Part shown: piece by piece, positions 27,151 through 35,621 of the stretch | Layout of the letters: the number at the start of each line of letters is the position of its first letter | Numbering within the stretch: the first letter of the stretch is position 1 | Assembly (NCBI GenBank): GCA_001464455.1 | Contig: LNEI01000009.1 | Location: 62,001-126,000, forward strand | Length of the DNA: 64,000 nucleotides | Reading direction: 5' to 3' | DNA from: Acidobacteria bacterium Ga0077534 | GTDB lineage: Bacteria > Acidobacteriota > Blastocatellia > Pyrinomonadales > Pyrinomonadaceae | The notes under the pieces: model-generated | Database searches by the model: none | Told to the model about the DNA's origin: nothing | The model's input: only the letters and a program-made list of their open reading frames with translations | Program-made: the position numbers and the translations under genes

Positions 27151-27453
27151 TAAATAAAGGTAATAATTTTGGCTGGTCTAAGCTTCATTTTCCACGAATC
27201 GATCTCTCGATAATAACCTTATAGCATGGAGATTTCATAAATCCAAGTAATAATGTTATCGAATACATAAGCATACATTATTGTAGGATTTCAATTTCAA
27301 TCTGATTTCTTTGCGGCTACCTTGCGTCTTGGTGGCTTTGTGGGAGGTGAACAAGTTCCCGCAAAGCCGACAAGGAAGCAGAGTTCGCAAAGTTGATACT
27401 TGCAGTGCTCGAAATAGCGGTTTGCGTCAAAAACTGCTAAATTACGAAAGCTT
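27151..27453. other. Divergent intergenic region gltB/argB
   Basis: An AT-rich stretch of 303 bp that must hold the promoters of gltB (minus) and argB (plus). I see no convincing -35/-10 pair, sigma-54 site or riboswitch. Its right half is an imperfect inverted repeat (27309-27392) listed separately. Confidence 0.6.
27309..27392. repeat. Imperfect inverted repeat with CTTTGCGG / CGCAAAG words
   Basis: The left arm, from CTTTGCGGCTACCTTGCG, is repeated inverted on the right, ending GAGTTCGCAAAG. The inner arms GGCTTTGTGGGA / TCCCGCAAAGCC face each other. It belongs to the same style of decayed hairpin repeats as the CACGAA elements, and is upstream of argB. Confidence 0.6.
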
Positions 27454-28344
27454 ATGGATCAGGAAAAATTAGATCTGCTTCGCGAGGCTCTTCCCTACAT
27501 ACAACGATTTCAGGGCAAGACGTTTGTCGTTAAATTCTCGGGTAAGGTGACCGAGGACCGGGAAAACCTCGCATCACTTGCTGAAGAACTCGCGCTGTTA
27601 CACGAAGTTGGGATTCGGGTCTGCGTCATTCACGGCGGAGGCAAGCAGTTAACCGAACTCGCGAGAAAACTCGGGGTCGTGCAAACCGTAATTGAGGGCC
27701 GTCGGGTGACCGATGACGACACGCTTGACCTTGCAAAGATGATCTTTCGCGGGAAGATCAATACCGAGATACTGGCTCAATTTCGGCGACGTGGAATAAG
27801 AGCTGTCGGTCTATCGGGCGTTGATGGCGGTGTTGTAAAAGCGATAAAGCGTCCGCCGAGAGATGTCCTGAACAAAGAAACCGGGGAAACAGAGACGATA
27901 GATTTTGGTCACGTTGGCGATGTGGTTGAGGTGGACGCAAGGTTGATCAATACTCTGCTCGATAGCGGCTATCTTCCGATCATCTCCTCGCTTGGAGCAG
28001 ACAATGAAGGTAAGATATTCAACATCAATGCAGACACCATAGCATCGGAGATCGCTGCAAGCCTTGGCGCCGAAAAATTGATCTTGCTCTCTGATGTAAA
28101 CGGTATCTACCTTAATGCAGGCGACGAAGACACGAAACTTTCCCGCATCACCGTCGATGACGCTCGCCACATGATCGCCTCGGGGCGTGCGACTGGCGGC
28201 ATGATCCCAAAACTCGAGAGCCTGATCAACCTCCTCAGTCGCGGCGTGAAGTCTGCTCATATCGTGAGCGGAACAACCCGCAACGCGACGCTTGCGGAAG
28301 TGTTTACGGATCAGGGAACTGGCACGATGATCGTCGAAAAATAG
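27454..28344 (+). CDS. argB: Acetylglutamate kinase
   Basis: Second step of arginine synthesis: ATP-dependent phosphorylation of N-acetylglutamate. A 296-residue amino-acid-kinase fold protein. VKFSGKVTED (about 26) is the phosphate-binding Lys strand, a variant of the usual VKYGGN. VCVIHGGGKQL (about 57-67), the Arg region EGRRVTDDDTL, FNINADTIASEIA, LILLSDVNGIY and TGGMIPKLES are all in place. The N-terminal helix (MDQEKLDLLREALPYIQRF) is the type associated with arginine feedback inhibition in hexameric enzymes; feedback control is an inference. It stands alone, separated from argD/argF' by the gltBD operon on the other strand. The Shine-Dalgarno is weak. Confidence 0.95.
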   Translation: MDQEKLDLLREALPYIQRFQGKTFVVKFSGKVTEDRENLASLAEELALLHEVGIRVCVIHGGGKQLTELARKLGVVQTVIEGRRVTDDDTLDLAKMIFRGKINTEILAQFRRRGIRAVGLSGVDGGVVKAIKRPPRDVLNKETGETETIDFGHVGDVVEVDARLINTLLDSGYLPIISSLGADNEGKIFNINADTIASEIAASLGAEKLILLSDVNGIYLNAGDEDTKLSRITVDDARHMIASGRATGGMIPKLESLINLLSRGVKSAHIVSGTTRNATLAEVFTDQGTGTMIVEK

Positions 28345-28405
28345 ACTGGAGGCCAAGTAGCTTGCTTGCTACCGGATAGAGCGAGCGAGATTCTCATCTT
28401 CAAGG

Positions 28406-28439
28406 AAAAAGAAGCCGTCCTTATCGGACAGCTTCTTTT
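28406..28439. terminator. Bidirectional intrinsic terminator argB / tRNA-Leu
   Basis: AAAAAGAAGC...GTCC-TTATC-GGAC...GCTTCTTTT folds into a strong hairpin with A-rich and T-rich flanks on either side, so it can stop transcripts from both directions. It lies between argB (plus) and the tRNA-Leu gene (minus). Confidence 0.8.
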
Positions 28440-28445
28440 CTAATA

Positions 28446-28530
28446 TGGTGCTCAGGGGGGGACTCGAACCCCCACGGATTGCTCCACACGCCCCTCAAAC
28501 GTGCGCGGCTACCAATTACGCCACCTGAGC
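28446..28530 (-). tRNA. tRNA-Leu (anticodon GAG)
   Basis: A type II tRNA of 85 nt including an encoded CCA end. Reading the minus strand: acceptor GCTCAGG / CCTGAGC, anticodon stem CACGT / GCGTG with loop TTGAGGG (anticodon GAG, reading CUC and CUU), a long variable arm with GGA-GCAA-TCC, and T arm GGGGG-TTCGAGT-CCCCC. It follows secG by 15 bases, the same tpiA/secG-side tRNA-Leu(GAG) neighbourhood known from E. coli (secG-leuU). Confidence 0.95.
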
Positions 28531-28545
28531 TTACTTTTCAAAAAA

Positions 28546-29022
28546 CTACTTATTTGCCGCCGGTGCCGCTGGAGGAAGAACTGCCGTTGCTGAGTTCCCC
28601 GCTGGTGCTGCATTGGAATTGGCATTAGCAGCAGGAGCATTTGCGGCAGGAGCAGTGTTAGCGTTTGAATTTGCATCTGCTGCGGGGGCCGCGTTCGTAT
28701 TTGCATCAGCCGGAGCGACATTGGCGTTAACATCCGTGTTAGCAACCGGGGTTTCGACTGGAGCTTCAGGGTTGCTCGACAGTACAGAGACGTTCCCGGT
28801 CAGTGCGGGCATCGCCAGCAACAGCGCCGAGACCATGAATGTTGTCGCTGCAACGATCGTGATCTTCGAAAGGACCGTTGCGGTTCCACGCGGTGCCATT
28901 GCCGAGCTGGAAACATTGCTCGTGAAAAGAGCACCCGCGTCCGTTTTACCTGGCTGCAGCAAGACCGCCGCGACCAGGACGAGACACGAAAGAAAGAAAA
29001 GTGCGTACAAAACGTAAACCAT
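28546..29022 (-). CDS. secG: Preprotein translocase subunit SecG with Asn/Ala-rich tail
   Basis: Small membrane partner of SecYE that helps protein export. The first 80 of 158 residues are typical SecG: helix 1 (VYVLYALFFLSCLVLVAAVL), then LQPGKTDAGALF with a Ser-rich loop ending MAPRGTATVLSKIT, then helix 2 (about 53-75). The remaining 75 residues are Ala, Asn, Pro and Thr repeats ending PPAAPAANK, far longer than usual and probably disordered. A similar tail is on the isomerase lipoprotein at 11717-12988. It is downstream of tpiA by 38 bases and upstream of tRNA-Leu, likely in one transcription unit. Confidence 0.92.
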   Translation of the reverse strand: MVYVLYALFFLSCLVLVAAVLLQPGKTDAGALFTSNVSSSAMAPRGTATVLSKITIVAATTFMVSALLLAMPALTGNVSVLSSNPEAPVETPVANTDVNANVAPADANTNAAPAADANSNANTAPAANAPAANANSNAAPAGNSATAVLPPAAPAANK

Positions 29023-29060
29023 TATTAGCTTGGGATAGTGGTCACCAAGGATGACTTTTA

Positions 29061-29819
29061 CTATCTGTCAAAATTTACAATGCGAGCGAAGCTTTCCGCC
29101 TCGAGACTCGCTCCCCCGACCAACGCACCGTCGACATCCGGCTGAGCCATGATCGACGCTATATTGTCAGGTTTTACCGAACCGCCATAGAGGATTCGAA
29201 CGCGATCAGCAATATCCCTTCCATGCATTGAGGCGACCGTTTTTCGCACCGCCACGTGCATATCTTGAGCCTGTTCGGGCGAGGCGGTTTTACCCGTACC
29301 AATTGCCCAAACAGGCTCGTAAGCGATTATGATACGTTCCATGTCAGCGACTGTCAAACCTTCGAGCCCGCTTTTAAGCTGGGCCTGCACGACAGCTTCG
29401 GCATTACCGGCTTCCCTTTCAGCCAGCATTTCGCCTACACAAACGATCGCCGCTAAGCCTGCCGCGAGTGCTGCTTTTGTCTTTTGATTGACCGACGCAT
29501 CAGTCTCGCCGTAAAACTGGCGACGTTCGGAGTGTCCAATTATAACGTACGAACAACCGACGTCCTTCAGCATTATCGGAGCGATCTCGCCCGTGTGGGC
29601 CCCAAAATCGTTCTGAGCCGCACAGTTTTGTGCAGCGACCTTAATATTCGAACCCTCGAGCCGGTCAGAAACCGTCTTGAGCGCCGTGAATACCGGAGCT
29701 ACGATCACTTCGCAGTGATTCGCGTTAGCGACCAGCGGCTTTAGCTCAAGGGCCGTGTCAACAGCCTGGGCCAGCAGCTTATACATCTTCCAGTTTCCGG
29801 CGATTACGCGTTTTCTCAT
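29061..29819 (-). CDS. tpiA: Triose-phosphate isomerase
   Basis: Interconverts dihydroxyacetone phosphate and glyceraldehyde 3-phosphate in glycolysis. A full-length (252-residue) TIM barrel with NWKMYK (Lys12), [10 protein letters not shown] (His near 95), [19 protein letters not shown] (catalytic Glu near 167) and the phosphate loop [12 protein letters not shown], then [10 protein letters not shown]. All catalytic residues are present. It starts a tpiA-secG-tRNA-Leu row and is divergent from the ketosynthase operon. Confidence 0.97.
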   Translation of the reverse strand: MRKRVIAGNWKMYKLLAQAVDTALELKPLVANANHCEVIVAPVFTALKTVSDRLEGSNIKVAAQNCAAQNDFGAHTGEIAPIMLKDVGCSYVIIGHSERRQFYGETDASVNQKTKAALAAGLAAIVCVGEMLAEREAGNAEAVVQAQLKSGLEGLTVADMERIIIAYEPVWAIGTGKTASPEQAQDMHVAVRKTVASMHGRDIADRVRILYGGSVKPDNIASIMAQPDVDGALVGGASLEAESFARIVNFDR

Positions 29820-29933
29820 AGGTGCCTGATCAGAATTGAAAGTTTAAGTTATCAAAAGATGACGCACGATGCGAAGCCATAGGGAATATTTCTCGGCGGT
29901 GATATTCTCAAAGCAACAACAAGGGGTTAATCT

Positions 29934-31208
29934 ATGCTCGCAAATTATTCACGGCCACGTCGCGTAGTCATTACCGGTATCGGATGCGTTTCGCCGATAG
30001 GTGTCGGACGCGATGCTGTCTGGAACTCGTTCGCCGATGGCACGAGCGGAGTTCGTCGCATCGAAAGCTTCGATGTTTCTAATTCGCCGGTCAAGATCGC
30101 CGCTGAGGTTGCTTATTTTGATTGGCAGGCCGAGCTAGACCCAAAAGATCGAAAACACGTTCCACGTACCGTGCCGCTAGCATTAGCCGCAGCAAAACAA
30201 GCGGTAAAGGATGCGGGGATTGATGTCACCACCTTGGATCTGGAAGAGCGGAGGCGAATCGGCGTACAGATCGGGACGGGCGGCGGCGGGTTGGCGTTTG
30301 CCGAGAAGCATTACGAATACTTCTACCTCGGCCCAAAAACCCACGCAAGCGTATACATAATTCCGGCCTCGACGCACGGCGGCTTGTCGTCTGAGATATC
30401 GATGGCGTTCGGTCTGCGTGGGCTTTCGCACGTCGTTTCGACAGGGTGCACGAGCTCAACGGACGCAATTTTCTACGCGGCTGAGCATGTTGCTCTCGGG
30501 CGGCAGGACATTATGATCGCAGGCGGTGTAGACGCTCCGCTCGCTCCTGGTATCTTCGCCGGATTTAACCTGATGACCGTACTTACCCGGCAGTGGAATG
30601 ACGAACCTCCCCGCGCATCACGACCGTTTGATAAAGATCGTTCGGGTATCGTTTTAGCTGAAGGTTCCTATTTATTTGTTCTCGAATCCCTGGAATCGGC
30701 ACAGGCTCGAGGAGCGAAGGTCTATGCGGAGATCGCTGGATACGGTTCGACTTGCGATGCGTATCACCGCGTGCGGCTCGACGACAGCGGGATCGAACCC
30801 GCGAGGGCGATGTCCCTCGCTCTGGAAGATGCGGCGATGGAATCTGGCGAGATCGATTATGTCAATCTGCACGGGACATCGACTCAGCTAAACGACCGCA
30901 TTGAAACAAAGGCCGTGAAGATCGCACTTGGCGATCGGGCGTACGAGATACCAATGTCGGCAACGAAATCACAGGTCGGCCATCCGCAGGGGGCGAGCGG
31001 TGCAGCTGGGCTTCTCGCAACACTTTTCGCCTTCGATACAGAAATTATCGCGCCAACGATCAATCTTGACGATCCCGATCCCGAGTGTGACCTTGACTAT
31101 TCGCCGGTGCCGGGACGAAAGGCTGAGATAAATGCCGCGCTGTGCAACTGCATCGGTTTCGGTTCGAAAAACAGCGCCCTTGTGCTGAAGCGGTATGCAA
31201 ATGTTTGA
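29934..31208 (+). CDS. Beta-ketoacyl synthase (FabF-like)
   Basis: Thiolase-fold condensing enzyme of 424 residues joining an acyl chain to a malonyl unit. The complete Cys-His-His site is visible: Cys172 in VSTGCTSSTDA, His313 in NLHGTSTQ and His350 in SATKSQVGHPQGASG, with Lys345. It keeps NLMTVLTRQWNDEPPRASRPFDKDRSG, the FabF-type segment. It is the first gene of a three-gene operon with a methyltransferase (14-base overlap) and an FAD reductase (4-base overlap), so it is more likely a specialised synthase for a secondary lipid or polyketide than the housekeeping FabF. No acyl carrier protein is adjacent. AAGGGG precedes the ATG. Confidence 0.9.
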   Translation: MLANYSRPRRVVITGIGCVSPIGVGRDAVWNSFADGTSGVRRIESFDVSNSPVKIAAEVAYFDWQAELDPKDRKHVPRTVPLALAAAKQAVKDAGIDVTTLDLEERRRIGVQIGTGGGGLAFAEKHYEYFYLGPKTHASVYIIPASTHGGLSSEISMAFGLRGLSHVVSTGCTSSTDAIFYAAEHVALGRQDIMIAGGVDAPLAPGIFAGFNLMTVLTRQWNDEPPRASRPFDKDRSGIVLAEGSYLFVLESLESAQARGAKVYAEIAGYGSTCDAYHRVRLDDSGIEPARAMSLALEDAAMESGEIDYVNLHGTSTQLNDRIETKAVKIALGDRAYEIPMSATKSQVGHPQGASGAAGLLATLFAFDTEIIAPTINLDDPDPECDLDYSPVPGRKAEINAALCNCIGFGSKNSALVLKRYANV

Positions 31209-31872
31209 GCGATTTAGGACCAGAACTGAAAAGCTCGAACGGATCGATACCGGCGACTACACTCCCGCCGAATACGCCCGGTGGCAGCGGGAAATGGTGT
31301 TCATCCATTGCTGGTTCGGCGAAACACGAGCACTTCGGCGGACACTCGCTGATAAGGTCACGACAACCACGGCGATATTGGACGTTGGGGCAGGATCGGG
31401 AGAACTACTCAATACCCTTCGCGAGTTATCTGTGCAGAACGCCCAACTTCTTTGTGGAGCGGACATAGAATTCGAAGCCGCCCGCACTATCTCGGAACGA
31501 GGTTTTACACCGCTCATTTGCACCGGCGTTGAACTGCCCTTCGCCGATGATTCATTCGATCACGCTGTCAGTTCGCTAGTATTTCATCATCTCTCAAGTG
31601 ACGTTGCGGTTAAGGTTTTGCGTGAAATGATGCGAGTTTCGAGGCATGAAGTTTTTGTATTCGACCTTAGACGAAGCGTAGCAGCCTATTTTGGCTATCG
31701 CCTGCTTGCTTTCTTTCTTTTCCAGAAACTTACACGCGAAGACGGCTCGCTCTCGATACTGCGTTCCTATACTGACAACGAATTGATAGAGATCGGTAAA
31801 AAAGCCGGTCTTCGTGATGTAAAGGTCGAGAGATCTGCTCTTTTCAGGCTGATCCTTAGCGGAAAGAAATGA
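31195..31872 (+). CDS. Class I SAM-dependent methyltransferase
   Basis: A 225-residue Rossmann methyltransferase. Motif I ILDVGAGSGELL (about 61-72) binds SAM; CGADIEFEA ends in the acidic residue holding the ribose; ELPFADDSFDHAVSSLVFHHL is the typical UbiE/Methyltransf_11 segment; EMMRVSRHEVFVFDL is motif III. A hydrophobic stretch near 163-176 (YFGYRLLAFFLFQK) suggests membrane or lipid contact. It overlaps the ketosynthase stop and is overlapped by the reductase start, so all three are translated together. The substrate is unknown, probably the ketosynthase product. Confidence 0.85.
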   Translation: MQMFERFRTRTEKLERIDTGDYTPAEYARWQREMVFIHCWFGETRALRRTLADKVTTTTAILDVGAGSGELLNTLRELSVQNAQLLCGADIEFEAARTISERGFTPLICTGVELPFADDSFDHAVSSLVFHHLSSDVAVKVLREMMRVSRHEVFVFDLRRSVAAYFGYRLLAFFLFQKLTREDGSLSILRSYTDNELIEIGKKAGLRDVKVERSALFRLILSGKK

Positions 31873-33020
31873 GGAATGCTAAGACTACTTACGATGTTTT
31901 AATAGCGGGAGCGGGCCCGGCCGGATCTTCGCTCGCTATACGTCTGGCAGGGGCGGGGCTAAAGGTCGCGCTTACCGAGCAAAAGAAGTTTCCGCGTCAC
32001 AAACTGTGCGGTGAGTTTGTCTCGCCGGAATGCGTCGAACATTTCGCCGAGCTTGGCCTTACCGCAACTATAGAATCGGCGTGCAGGGCAGAGCTTCGGG
32101 AAACGGTTTTCTATTCATACTCCGGCCGTTCGGTCAGTATCAGGAGCGACGTATTCAGTAACGGGGAGAGTTCTGCGATCGGCCTCAGCCGTTCCCGGAT
32201 GGACGAGCTGCTGTTTGAGCGGGCACACCAGGCCGGAGCCGAGGTTCTGCGCGAGACCACCGCGAGCAGGGTGATCGTGAATGGTAAGAAGGTAATGGGT
32301 GTGGAAGTGACCGATGCGAATGGAAATAGGTCTGAGATCAACGCGCGGTTAACTATCGATGGTACCGGCCGCTCCCGCCAATTAGTCAGAATGGTTATGC
32401 CTCTCGTTAAGTCTCGGCCAACATTGACTGCATTCAAGACCCATCTAGCGGGGGCTGAGCCTGATGACGGGGCTTGTGAGATCTACTCATATCCCGGGGG
32501 CTATGGCGGGCTAAATTCCGTGGGCGACAGGTTCAATCTTTGCTTCGTCGTCGCGTCGGATAAAGTTCGCGCGACAGGCAACGATCCTGAACTGCTAATG
32601 CGGGAGATAGTTATGAGGAATCCGAGAGCCGCTCAGACCCTTAGAAATGCCCGGGCTGTCGAACCGTGGCTGGCTGTTGCGATCGACCGCTTTGGAACGG
32701 TGGAACCTGCACCCGTCGAGGGACTGATCTCGATCGGCGATGCGGCATCGTTTATCGATCCGTTTACGGGTAGCGGAATGCTGATGGCTCTCGAAAGCTC
32801 CCGCGTCGCGGCCTCCGTCATTCCTGACAATATCGCCGACCTATCAGCTCTACGGGAAGAGTATCTTGAGGTATACGGCCGCAAGTTCGCGAAGCGCCTT
32901 CGATATTCAAATATTCTGAGGTTTGCTTCAAGTTCTACACGAGTCGGAGAGATCGCCGTTGCCGCATTACGGTCGAGCAGGTCGTTAAGGGCTCAAGTTG
33001 CGAGACACACCCGTAATTAG
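31869..33020 (+). CDS. FAD-dependent oxidoreductase (geranylgeranyl reductase/halogenase-like)
   Basis: A 383-residue flavoprotein of the p-hydroxybenzoate hydroxylase-like fold. The dinucleotide site is VLIAGAGPAGSSLAIRLAGAG (about 10-30), then KKFPRHKLCGEFVSPE, the segment with conserved Cys-Gly typical of geranylgeranyl-reductase family proteins, DGTGR in the middle, and the second FAD motif ISIGDAASFIDPFTGSGM (about 286-303). No tryptophan pair typical of tryptophan halogenases (WxWxIP) is seen. It may saturate double bonds or hydroxylate the product made by the ketosynthase and methyltransferase before it. It ends with a 4-base convergent overlap with the YitT gene. Confidence 0.85.
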   Translation: MRNAKTTYDVLIAGAGPAGSSLAIRLAGAGLKVALTEQKKFPRHKLCGEFVSPECVEHFAELGLTATIESACRAELRETVFYSYSGRSVSIRSDVFSNGESSAIGLSRSRMDELLFERAHQAGAEVLRETTASRVIVNGKKVMGVEVTDANGNRSEINARLTIDGTGRSRQLVRMVMPLVKSRPTLTAFKTHLAGAEPDDGACEIYSYPGGYGGLNSVGDRFNLCFVVASDKVRATGNDPELLMREIVMRNPRAAQTLRNARAVEPWLAVAIDRFGTVEPAPVEGLISIGDAASFIDPFTGSGMLMALESSRVAASVIPDNIADLSALREEYLEVYGRKFAKRLRYSNILRFASSSTRVGEIAVAALRSSRSLRAQVARHTRN

Positions 33021-33880
33021 TGCATCACTTTCCGTTTTAGCAGCCCGCCCTGTACGTCAGATAGCGTGTGCTGCGTTATGAAGGCCTGGTCGTCGATATC
33101 GATAACGACCGATTTAACGGCCCCGATCTCAAGGCGGGTGACGACACAGTAAAGTATCTCTCTATCTTCATCGCTGACGCCGGTGCTTCCCATTCCCCCC
33201 TGGCCTCTGAAGACTGTTACGCCGCGTTTTAACCGATTGATTATCGCCTGCTTTATGTTCTCGCTCTTGGTAGAAATGATCATTATCGCCGTGTACTCTT
33301 CCACGCCGTGAAGGATAAACTCGATCGTCTTCGAGGCCGCAACGTAGGTAAGGATGGAATACATCGCGGACTCAGGTCCCAGAAAGAAGGCGGCCGCAAT
33401 GAAGATGAAAACGTTTAGGATCAAAATGATGTCGCCGACTCGCAGGAGGTGGCTTTTGCGGCTGATCAGCAGCGCCGCGATCTCCGTTCCGTCCAGAACA
33501 GCTCCGCTTCGAATGGCGAGGCCTATTCCTGCTCCGATAAAGAGTCCGCCAAAAATTGCGGTAAGGAGTTTGTCTGGAGTGACGTCTGGAAATGAGACAA
33601 AAAACAGGCAGAGTGCGAGCCCAGTGATCGCCAAAGCACTCTTAGCAGCGAATTTTTTTCCGATCTGCCGGTAGCCGATGGCTATAAACGGTACGTTGAT
33701 CGCAAAGATCAACACAGCAAGAGGCAAACCGAGAATTTCGGAAAGGAGCATCGAAACACCCGTCACGCCGCCATCGATAAAGCGGCTGGAGAGCAGAAAC
33801 CCCTTCAAGCCGAACCCCGCGCAAAATATCGCGATGACGATCAGAACTATGTCCTTTATTTCGGTGACCGTCTTTTTCAT
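33017..33880 (-). CDS. YitT family membrane protein
   Basis: A 287-residue inner-membrane protein with an N-terminal YitT (DUF161) part of five or six helices, including GFLLSSRFIDGGVTGVSMLL near 27, and a C-terminal soluble DUF2179 domain (about 200-287: EYTAIMIISTKSENIKQAII, GVTVFRGQGGMG, ILYCVVTRLE). The function of the family is not established; the cytoplasmic domain looks like a ligand sensor. It lies 9 bases downstream of pgk on the same strand and is probably cotranscribed with it. Confidence 0.88.
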   Translation of the reverse strand: MKKTVTEIKDIVLIVIAIFCAGFGLKGFLLSSRFIDGGVTGVSMLLSEILGLPLAVLIFAINVPFIAIGYRQIGKKFAAKSALAITGLALCLFFVSFPDVTPDKLLTAIFGGLFIGAGIGLAIRSGAVLDGTEIAALLISRKSHLLRVGDIILILNVFIFIAAAFFLGPESAMYSILTYVAASKTIEFILHGVEEYTAIMIISTKSENIKQAIINRLKRGVTVFRGQGGMGSTGVSDEDREILYCVVTRLEIGAVKSVVIDIDDQAFITQHTLSDVQGGLLKRKVMH

Positions 33881-33889
33881 TTTGTGAGC

Positions 33890-35119
33890 TTATCGGTCGT
33901 CTAGTGCTGCGACACCGGGCAGTTCGTCGCCGGCTAAAAATTCAAGCGTTGCACCGCCTCCGGTAGAAATATGGCTGATACGATCCTGCACGCCCGCTTG
34001 ATTTACAGCCGATACTGAGTCACCGCCACCGACGATCGATGTCGCCCCAGCATCCGTCGCCGCAGCTACGGCTTTGGCTATTGCAACGGTGCCCTCATCG
34101 AAAGGCTTTTCTTCAAACATGCCCATCGGGCCGTTCCAGACGATCGTCTTCGCACCCTCGAGAGCCTTTTCAAATATCGCCGCAGTTTCAACTCCGATGT
34201 CCAGCCCTACCAGGCCTGCGTTTGTGAAATCTATCGGGATCGTCTTTCGAGAATTTAGCGGATCGAACGAATCTACGACCTGATGATCGGTCGGCAGCAG
34301 CAATTCCACGCCCGCGTCCTTTGCCATCTGCTCGATCTCCAAGGCCTTAGACATCATATCGTCTTCGACGAGCGACCTCCCTATCGTAAAGCCTTGTGCT
34401 TTGAAAAATGTATACGCCATCGCACCACCGATAAGTAATTTATCGACATTTCTTTTGATCAGGGATTCAATCACCGGTATCTTATCCGAAACCTTTGCAC
34501 CGCCGAGTATTGCCACAAATGGGCGGTCCGGGGCGTTAAGAGCCTTGCCGAGAAAGTTAAGTTCTTTTTCCATTAGCAAGCCCGCAACACAATGATCGAT
34601 GTAGTGGGTGATCCCCTCGGTCGATGCGTGGGCACGATGTGCTGTGCCAAAAGCGTCGTTGACGTAAACATCGGCGAGACTCGCGAGCTGTTTGGCAAAT
34701 TCTGGATCGTTTTTCTCCTCGCCTGCGTGCAGTCGAAGATTTTCTAAAAGAAGTACCTCGCCATCGTTCAGTTCCGCAGCCTTATCCGATGCTGCTTCGC
34801 CTATACAGTCTTCTGCGAAAGCTATCTTAAAACCACCGGTCTTAAGAAGATGATCGTAGACGGGCTGTAGCGAATATTTTGAGGCGTCGTACGGTTGTCC
34901 CTTCTCTTCCGCTTTCTTTTTATCCTTTAGTGGACGCCCGAGATGGGATGCGAGTATGACCTTGGCTCCCTTCTCGACCGCATAACGAATTGTCGGCAGA
35001 GCTCCTAGGATCCGCGTATCGTCAAGTATCTCACCGCCTTTTATCGGAACGTTAAAATCTACACGGATAAAAACCCGTTTACCGCCGATCTCGACGTCTT
35101 TTATTGTTTTCTTGTTCAT
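33890..35119 (-). CDS. pgk: Phosphoglycerate kinase
   Basis: Glycolytic ATP-making enzyme converting 1,3-bisphosphoglycerate to 3-phosphoglycerate. The 409-residue protein shows [19 protein letters not shown] (about 18-36), [55 protein letters not shown] and [17 protein letters not shown], with the nucleotide loop [12 protein letters not shown]. Complete. Upstream on the strand are a lipoprotein, a beta-gamma-crystallin protein and gap, so an ancestral gap-pgk pair seems to have been split. A CACGAA repeat lies in the gap ahead of it. Confidence 0.97.
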   Translation of the reverse strand: MNKKTIKDVEIGGKRVFIRVDFNVPIKGGEILDDTRILGALPTIRYAVEKGAKVILASHLGRPLKDKKKAEEKGQPYDASKYSLQPVYDHLLKTGGFKIAFAEDCIGEAASDKAAELNDGEVLLLENLRLHAGEEKNDPEFAKQLASLADVYVNDAFGTAHRAHASTEGITHYIDHCVAGLLMEKELNFLGKALNAPDRPFVAILGGAKVSDKIPVIESLIKRNVDKLLIGGAMAYTFFKAQGFTIGRSLVEDDMMSKALEIEQMAKDAGVELLLPTDHQVVDSFDPLNSRKTIPIDFTNAGLVGLDIGVETAAIFEKALEGAKTIVWNGPMGMFEEKPFDEGTVAIAKAVAAATDAGATSIVGGGDSVSAVNQAGVQDRISHISTGGGATLEFLAGDELPGVAALDDR

Positions 35120-35150
35120 CTTAAAACTTAATCAAGGTTATGTTTAATAA

Positions 35151-35220
35151 AAACCACGAAACTTCACGAAAAAACCACGAAACGTTACCTGTTCGTGTCC
35201 ATTCGTTCAATTTCGTGGTT
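35151..35220. repeat. CACGAA-type inverted repeat
   Basis: AAACCACGAAACTTCACGAA on the left faces CATTCGTTCAATTTCGTGGTT on the right as an imperfect hairpin. It is of the same family as the elements at 18823 and 55764, and sits between the lipoprotein gene and pgk. Confidence 0.65.
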
Positions 35221-35234
35221 GCAAGTCTTGCGTT

Positions 35235-35621
35235 CTACTTTAAACCAACTTGTGATTTTGACATCACCTTATCGTTTCGAAACGAGAGAATGATTGACTG
35301 AAAGCGTTCGCCCTCCCATTTATTTACCGAAAATTTGACTCCGCCGCCGACCGAACTGCTGATCTCTGTGCCTTTGCCGCCGAGAGTGTTTTCAACCTCG
35401 GCCCGCGGCATACCAACCTTGATCTTGTTGTACTTCTCGAGCGAAAGCGAGTAGTCGCCCTTGGATGTTACTGGCGTCGAAGCCGGCGTTGAGCCCGGCG
35501 TACTTCTCGGAGCCGGTGTCGAACGATCTTCGGTCAATTCTCGAAGTCGGTTCGGACACGAACAACCAAGTACCACAAGAACAAGGGCGATAAGACTGAG
35601 ATTGAGCGAGTTTTTTGACAT
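35235..35621 (-). CDS. Lipoprotein with BamE/SmpA-like domain
   Basis: A 128-residue exported lipoprotein. The lipobox VVLGC puts the lipidated cysteine at 20. A Pro/Thr/Ser-rich linker (STPAPRSTPGSTPASTP) follows, then a small domain with YNKIKVGMPRAEVENTLGG, the helix-turn of the SmpA/OmlA (BamE-like) or DUF3862 fold, ending in FRNDKVMSKSQVGLK. The start at 35621 shares one base with the stop of the beta-gamma-crystallin gene (TAATG) and has GGAGAA upstream, so the two are coupled. A structural or scaffold role in the envelope is inferred. Confidence 0.75.
   Translation of the reverse strand: MSKNSLNLSLIALVLVVLGCSCPNRLRELTEDRSTPAPRSTPGSTPASTPVTSKGDYSLSLEKYNKIKVGMPRAEVENTLGGKGTEISSSVGGGVKFSVNKWEGERFQSIILSFRNDKVMSKSQVGLK

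Noticed and set aside
28613-29017. Frame opposite secG (AAGA-rich)
   Set aside because: It mirrors the Ala/Asn low-complexity tail of SecG; no start signal.
31869-33020. Flavin-dependent tryptophan halogenase
   Set aside because: The WxWxIP motif is absent and the KLCGEF segment matches geranylgeranyl-reductase-type proteins better.
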